Assembly (NCBI GenBank): GCA_000827495.1 | Contig: KN817540.1 | Coordinates: 376,480 to 440,479 of the forward strand | Length of the DNA stretch: 64,000 nucleotides | Direction of reading: 5' to 3' | Source of the DNA: Hypholoma sublateritium FD-334 SS-4 | Lineage: Eukaryota > Basidiomycota > Agaricomycetes > Agaricales > Strophariaceae | Shown: positions 59,401-64,000 of the stretch, in pieces | Layout: every line of letters starts with the position of its first letter | Numbering within the stretch: position 1 is the stretch's first letter | Program-made: the position numbers and the translations under genes | Notes under the pieces: generated by a model | The model's input: only the letters and a program-made list of their open reading frames with translations | Told to the model about the DNA's origin: nothing | The model's database searches: none

Positions 59401-60563
59401 GCTGGTGTGCAACGCAAGGTGGCGTGGCCCGCTCATCGAACCAACGTGGCGCGAGGCGCACCGGCGTCCAGGCTGTGGGCGACGGCCAGCGTCCCGGGAT
59501 CGGCCACCACACCATCTATCACTCGGCATGCGCATCACCATCTCTTCTCAGTCCCTGTCCCGCCTTCGAATTCGTTCTCGCTGCCAGCAGCGGTCTCGAC
59601 TCCGGGTCATGATCATGATCACGTCGCCCTCTACCTTCCTTCTACGGCTGCATCTGGAGTGTAACATGGTGTGCGAGCGACACGCCGTGACATGACGTGT
59701 ACGTTAATCACTGAGCGCTCGCACGGGGACGGCGGGGAGACAGGCGCGTTCGCTGGGGCGGGGGGTTGCCCGCTGAGTTCGAGTCGTCATGGATTTGGGT
59801 ATGCGGCGCTTATTCATATTTATGTGCTTGTACGTATATCTCCGTAGGGCGCGACGCCACCTCGCCCGGCGGGAGCGCCTATCGCCGTCGGGGCCGTGCG
59901 CTTGGGGTGCCATGCAGGGATCAGTGATAGATTTGCCCATCCATTATCATATTCTAATTTCTTCCATACACTCACGTTATAAGGTGTGTAGTATATTTGG
60001 AGCACACACAAATCACCAAGGAACAAACGATCAGTCTGACACACAGTAGCCTACGCTCGCACGGCGTGCTTCCACTTCCAGACGTTCTGTTGTTCTGTTC
60101 AGGGGGCAATAGAGAGTGAGATGCGTCTGATGGAAGGTGAACGTGGGGCGGGACAGGGTCGTGGATCACCGCGGGAATGGAATTTGCATGCGCGCATACG
60201 CCTACACACCTGTTCCCTGGGGATGGGGACTGCTCCCGCGCTGCTGAGAATCCTCCGGGGTACAGAAGCACCTCACTACACGCGGGCAGAAACGCAATCA
60301 CACACAGATATTCAGAACGCAAATATATGCATTGGGACAACCGAGTGGATGAGAGCGGAAAGCTGGTGGATACATGCAGTGATACATTACGGGGGTGGGG
60401 TGGCGGCGTACGCTACGGCGCGATGCGCGATATATACAGACAGCGGGCGGAACGAACAGGCGAAGGAAATGAACGGACGCGGCGGACATGCAGTTGTGCA
60501 TGAGAGCAGGGCATGGCTGCTGGCAGCCGGAGAAGGTGCGAAGGGTTAATTTAGTTTAGCCAT
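59401..60563. other. Spacer downstream of the repeat array
   Basis: No gene recognised. The last few hundred bases should hold the 3' UTR of the CFEM gene. Confidence 0.4.
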
Positions 60564-61169
60564 TTAGAGGGCCAAGGCGAAGACACCGGCGGCACCGAGG
60601 GCGAGGAGGCCGCTGACGGCGCGGGCGGGGCCGGCGCCGGAAGCGGTGGTGGAGGTGGTGGTGGCCGGCGCGGTGCTGGTGGTCCCGGGGGCGGTGGACG
60701 TCGCCGGCGCGGTGGTCGAGGCGGGCGCGGAGGTCGCGGGGGCCGACGCACCGGAGGTGGTGCTCGCCGCGGGGGTCGAGGTGAGGGTCACGCCCTGGAA
60801 CAAAGGGTCAGCGGGGACAGGCACAGACAAGACAAAGGGACGCACGACGGAGGCGCAGATGGCCTGCGAGACGGAGAGGGCGGTGGCGAGGTCGGAGCCG
60901 GTGCACGCGGCCTCGATGCAGGTGGTGGTGGAGGAGATGAAGGCGGAGGACGTGCAGAGGCAGAGCAGGTCCGTGGCGGAGGTGCACGACCCGAGGTTGG
61001 CGTCCGCAATGCACGAGTTGGCGCAGTCTGTGGCAGGAGGTTAGTTGTATACGAGAGGACGATGCGGTGGAGACCGACCAGGGTAGGGGCTTGACTGGCG
61101 CGCGGCGAGGGAAGAGGCAGCGGCAGAGGCGGCGGCGGCGAGGAGGACGGCGGCGGTGGAGAAGTGCAT
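60564..61169 (-). CDS. CFEM-domain GPI-anchored cell-surface protein
   Basis: CFEM proteins are fungal-specific, eight-cysteine surface or secreted proteins; some bind haem or act at the host or substrate interface. The ATG at 61169 starts signal peptide MHFSTAAVLLAAAASAAASS. After a short intron the CFEM domain reads DCANSCIADANLGSC, TSATDLLCLC, SAFISSTTTCIEAAC and ALSVSQAIC, giving eight Cys in family spacing. The usual Asp (LLC context, SATDLLC) that contacts haem iron in characterised members is present. A second intron precedes a Thr/Ser/Ala-rich stalk and a hydrophobic tail (AVSGLLALGAAGVFALAL), typical of GPI addition. Length about 165 aa. The two introns and the terminal hydrophobic segment read cleanly. 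The gene is divergent from eL31 with about 400 bp between starts. Confidence 0.88.
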
Positions 61170-61574
61170 TGTGAGGGAGATGTGCGACGTGTCAAGACTC
61201 GGTGAGCTGGGGGAGGTGGGTCCGCGCACGGGTCTTTATAGGCTGGGGCAGGGTGCCTGGCGGGTGGGAGCGCCGCCACGCGGGCGCGCTTCTGCTGACA
61301 ATGGCACGCCGCGCGCATTATCATCAGCAAACGCTGATTGTGCCGACATCATAATGGGATGCGCATAGCGGGGACAAAGGCACAAACGACCGTCCACATC
61401 CGGCCCATTGTACCCTTGTTTGGCCACCCGGGGCCATCACGGGATGCGCCGTCGGCACGGCGCGTGCCGAGGATGCTGGCAAGCCACTGAACCTTACTTT
61501 GTTTACACAACAGACCGGCCAAATAAGCGCTAGTCCGCACGCCTTTTGCTCATCGACCCCGACATCCGCAAGAC
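61170..61574. promoter_or_regulatory. Divergent promoter region between CFEM gene and eL31
   Basis: About 405 bp separates the two start codons. The CFEM side has a TTTATAGGCTG TATA-like word near 61235, about 65 bp upstream of its ATG. I found no ribosomal-protein-specific element I can defend. Confidence 0.4.
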
Positions 61575-62189
61575 ATGGTGCGTCGTCCCCCTGTCCCTCC
61601 GCGCGCCGCTCACTAATCCTATCCCCCCAGGCCCCCACAACAAAAACTAAGGTCTGAACTAACGCCTTTTTTCCGATCCGCCCAGGCGCTGACCTGCCCC
61701 TCCCTCGATTCTCATCTGCGTCGACAGACCGGCGGCAAGACCCGCTCCGCGCTCCAGGACGTCGTCACCCGCGAGTACACGATCCACCTGCACAAGCGCG
61801 TGCACGGCCGCTCCTTCAAGAAGCGCGCGCCCTGGGCCGTCAAGTCCGTCATCGACTTCGCGCAGAAGACGATGGGCACCGCCGACGTGCGCCTCGACCC
61901 CAAGCTCAACCAGGCCGTCTGGGCGCAGGGCATCAAGACCGTGCCCCACCGCCTGCGCGTCAAGCTCGAGAGTGCGTTTTGCGTGCCGCATGTGCGCCGT
62001 GCTGGGGTACTGATGTGTTTCTGCGTGCAGGGAAGCGCAATGACGACGAGGGCGCTAAGGAGAAGCTCTTCACATACGTCTCGCACGTCCCCGTCGCCTC
62101 GTTCAAGGTGCGTCGCCCGTGCCTCTTTACATGCCGCATCTTCAACTCCTATGTAGGGTCTGCAAACCGTCGTGGTCGACGCCGAGTGA
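61575..62189 (+). CDS. RPL31: 60S ribosomal protein eL31
   Basis: A component of the cytosolic large ribosomal subunit near the exit tunnel. The first exon is only the ATG (61575-61577); the first intron starts immediately after it. Exon 2 encodes APTTKTK, then a second intron leads to [20 protein letters not shown]. The eL31 core follows: [60 protein letters not shown]. Two further introns separate [20 protein letters not shown] and PVASFK from [10 protein letters not shown], with TGA at 62187-62189. Total about 123 aa, normal. Strong third-position C/G bias marks a highly expressed gene. Four introns in a 123-codon gene is typical of basidiomycete ribosomal protein genes. Confidence 0.93.
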
Positions 62190-63812
62190 TCTGTGTCCGG
62201 GCCCGTCTTGTCTTTGTCCGTACTACCCTACCTACGCCCCATGCACGCAATCCATGCCCATGCTGCCATCCCCGCCCGCCCGCCCCTGCACCCCTTCGAT
62301 CACAATCAAAATGCATTTTTACTGTGCGCATACACCCACCCTAGATGTGAACGTGAGAGTGGACGCGGATGGGAAGCGCGATGTATGCGCGGTAGGATAT
62401 CAATATGCGTGCAAATCCCAACGCATGTGTCCGCTCCGCCCGTCTGTAGATCATCCTCTCGCTCGTAGGCGTGTCCTCCGGCACGGGGCCCTTGTGCCTT
62501 CCCTATCCCACAGGGCTGTCCGAATGAATACCCACCATCGGCGATCCATCTCGTGGTGGTGCTCGGCCGAGGCTGCGTCGCACCCTCCTTGTCTACTTCT
62601 TGTTACGGAGCGCCGTGGCGTGCGTCGGGGCGCCGCAGATGAGGTGCGCTCGGATGAGCGAGTGTGATGTTGTACTTAAATGAGTGATGTGGGCGCCGCG
62701 CGTTGTTTTATGAGTTGTGCTGAGGTGCCCGGGCGCTCCAGTGCTCGGGTGAGTGGGGTTGCTCAATTAATTTCGATTTTTTTGATTGAGTATCTCGTCG
62801 TAGACCCGGTGGGGAGCGCTCTTCGGAGGCGATGCTCTGGTCTTACATTCCGTCTTTCTCTGCTTTATTAATAACGAGCAGCTGACCCGTGCTTCGCACG
62901 GGCGCTCAGCTCAGTGCACCATGCAGCAAGACCATGCACCGTTCAGTTTTCACGGTGGTTTCACGGGCAAGTTTATCTTCAAAATATCAATGACAGTTAC
63001 AGTAATACATGATGTAGTATATACATGAGGGAACAACAGTCAAGCTATGTTAATGACACGCACCGTGAAGTCTATGCCATCATGCTTGTAGGCGCAAATT
63101 TAACGGCACATTGAAGAAACACTTGGCTCGTATTCAAAGGCGGGGAACAACGAAGAGCGTGGTCCCAGTAACGGCGGCGGCGGCGGGATGCGAATATAGG
63201 CGCGTGCACACCCGGCTTGTCCATAGCTAATTGAAAGGTAAACGTGTTATGGTATTTTGCAGTGGTTTTTATTCACGCACTTTATCCCGCCGGCCAGTCC
63301 ATCGCGGATAGAAATACTGCGATTGTAGCATTTCGTTGGGCTTCAGCTCTTCGTACAGCTTGTCGATGTCATGTTTCTTCCGCCTGCCCTCCGCGCAACG
63401 TCCGCGCCCGCGAATTGGTTCTGGGCAGCGGCTGCCTTGAAGCTTCGTGCTGTGAAGAATCGACTGCGAACACCCACTGGGATCAGCTTCCATCGGAAAT
63501 TTGGCTCAAGGGACAGAAAACATAATGCACAACAGTGTCGCATCGTCATGGGTGACAAAACGTGACATGATGCCCAGAAATGGAGTATATACTAAAATAG
63601 TAGGAGTGGAACTGGGGGGTGGTAAGCACTGCCAAAGCAACCAAGCATAGCCAAACTCATGGCCTAACCGAAATCGGCCACCGCTTCGTCGTCATGAAAG
63701 CCAGTGCCACACTAGAACGGCCACATTCCACAATGCGTGATCATGCCACCACCCACCCCATGCCGCTAGCAGGTACCCGCCTAATGCCACCCAGCAGCTC
63801 TTCTCACCTAAC
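62190..63812. other. Right-hand intergenic region, about 1.6 kb
   Basis: Starts with the eL31 3' flank. Small open frames on both strands around 63244-63558 show no recognisable family. Apart from the hairpin at about 62882-62911 I see no structure. Confidence 0.4.
62882..62911. repeat. Imperfect palindrome around CCCGTGC-TTC-GCACGGG
   Basis: A 7-bp perfect stem (CCCGTGC/GCACGGG) with a TTC loop is extended by an outer 6-bp pairing AGCTGA/TCAGCT, with three extra bases on the right side. It lies in non-coding DNA about 690 bp past the eL31 stop. Similar CCCGTGC palindromes mark ends of some eukaryotic mobile elements, but no CTRR motif follows at helitron spacing, so I do not call an element. 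Confidence 0.5.
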
Positions 63813-64000
63813 TAGGGCTGCCAACCGTCCCGGGTACGGGTACGGCCGGCGAAAAGGCGGTACATACACGGTATGCACATTGAGACGGCCGGGCCGGCAT
63901 GCGATTGGTTTGCAGCACCGTCGGGTCGGGTACGGGCTGTTGACGGCCGTATACGGCCGCATACGGTTGTTTAAACACAAGTAATCATATTAGTAGTTCT
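63813..64000. mobile_element. End of a second hAT-like element, cut by the window edge
   Basis: From 63813 the sequence reads TAGGGCTGCCAACCGTCCCG, comparable in wording (TAG..TTGCCA/CTGCCAAC) to the terminal repeat of the complete element at 2813. It is followed by the same kind of subterminal CCGG, GGGTACGGGTACGG and ACGGCCG repeats in both orientations. The partner end lies outside the window, so the target duplication cannot be checked; the eight bases before it are CACCTAAC. Confidence 0.5.

Noticed and set aside
57572..59700. Many overlapping long open frames on both strands
   Set aside because: The region is GC-rich and repeated, so stop codons are rare in several frames at once; none shows a domain or intron pattern. 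Only the longest is listed, at low confidence.
62882..62911. Helitron 3' terminus
   Set aside because: The hairpin fits, but no CTRR end follows at about 10-12 nt on either strand and no helicase gene is nearby.
63244..63558. Small gene near the right edge
   Set aside because: Open frames exist on both strands but none has a recognisable family, good start context or splice structure.

Overview
This window looks like nuclear DNA of a basidiomycete fungus, most likely an Agaricomycete and possibly a wood decayer. The support is: many short introns of about 45-65 nt with GT..AG ends in nearly every gene; fungal families such as Atg1, Trs65, CFEM, WSC-domain and Zn2Cys6 proteins; basidiomycete-type P450 and HNH proteins; and traces of an AA9 lytic polysaccharide monooxygenase. 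All calls come from reading the sequence by eye, without database searches, so intron borders and termini are approximate unless stated.

Layout. 0.5-1.1 kb: mitochondrial ribosomal protein bL28m (minus). 2.8-9.0 kb: an HMG-box regulator whose first exon is split by a complete hAT transposon (2813-7517, perfect 8-bp target duplication). 9.4-10.05 kb: a 655-bp inverted-repeat element between TA dinucleotides. 10.3-12.5 kb: APC-family permease (minus). 13.1-16.0 kb: TRAPPII subunit Trs65. 16.6-17.2 kb: small SLOG-like protein. 18.2-20.6 kb: secreted type-B carboxylesterase. 20.9-24.4 kb: Zn2Cys6 transcription factor (minus). 25.85-26.4 kb: mitochondrial uL14m (minus), divergent from hexokinase (26.6-28.9 kb). 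29.1 kb: tRNA-Ser(UGA) with an intron. 29.7-30.5 kb: glutathione S-transferase (minus).

32.5-50.6 kb is bracketed by two paralogous WSC-domain genes in opposite orientation. Between them lie Atg1 kinase, a P450, an HNH-domain protein, a 2-oxoglutarate oxygenase and a vacuolar Tag1-like membrane protein. 52.2-53.2 kb holds a decayed-looking AA9 LPMO gene and 53.9-54.3 kb a small gene relic. 54.3-60.5 kb is gene-poor and contains a GC-rich higher-order repeat. 60.6-62.2 kb has a CFEM/GPI-anchored protein (minus) and ribosomal protein eL31. The right edge cuts into the end of another hAT-like element.

The genes are mostly unrelated housekeeping and secreted or metabolic functions, not one pathway. 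The main special signal is the transposon insertion that places a stop codon straight after codon 4 of the HMG-box regulator. Secondary signals are the inverted WSC pair, the AA9 relic, the Atg1/Tag1 linkage and the composite repeat array.
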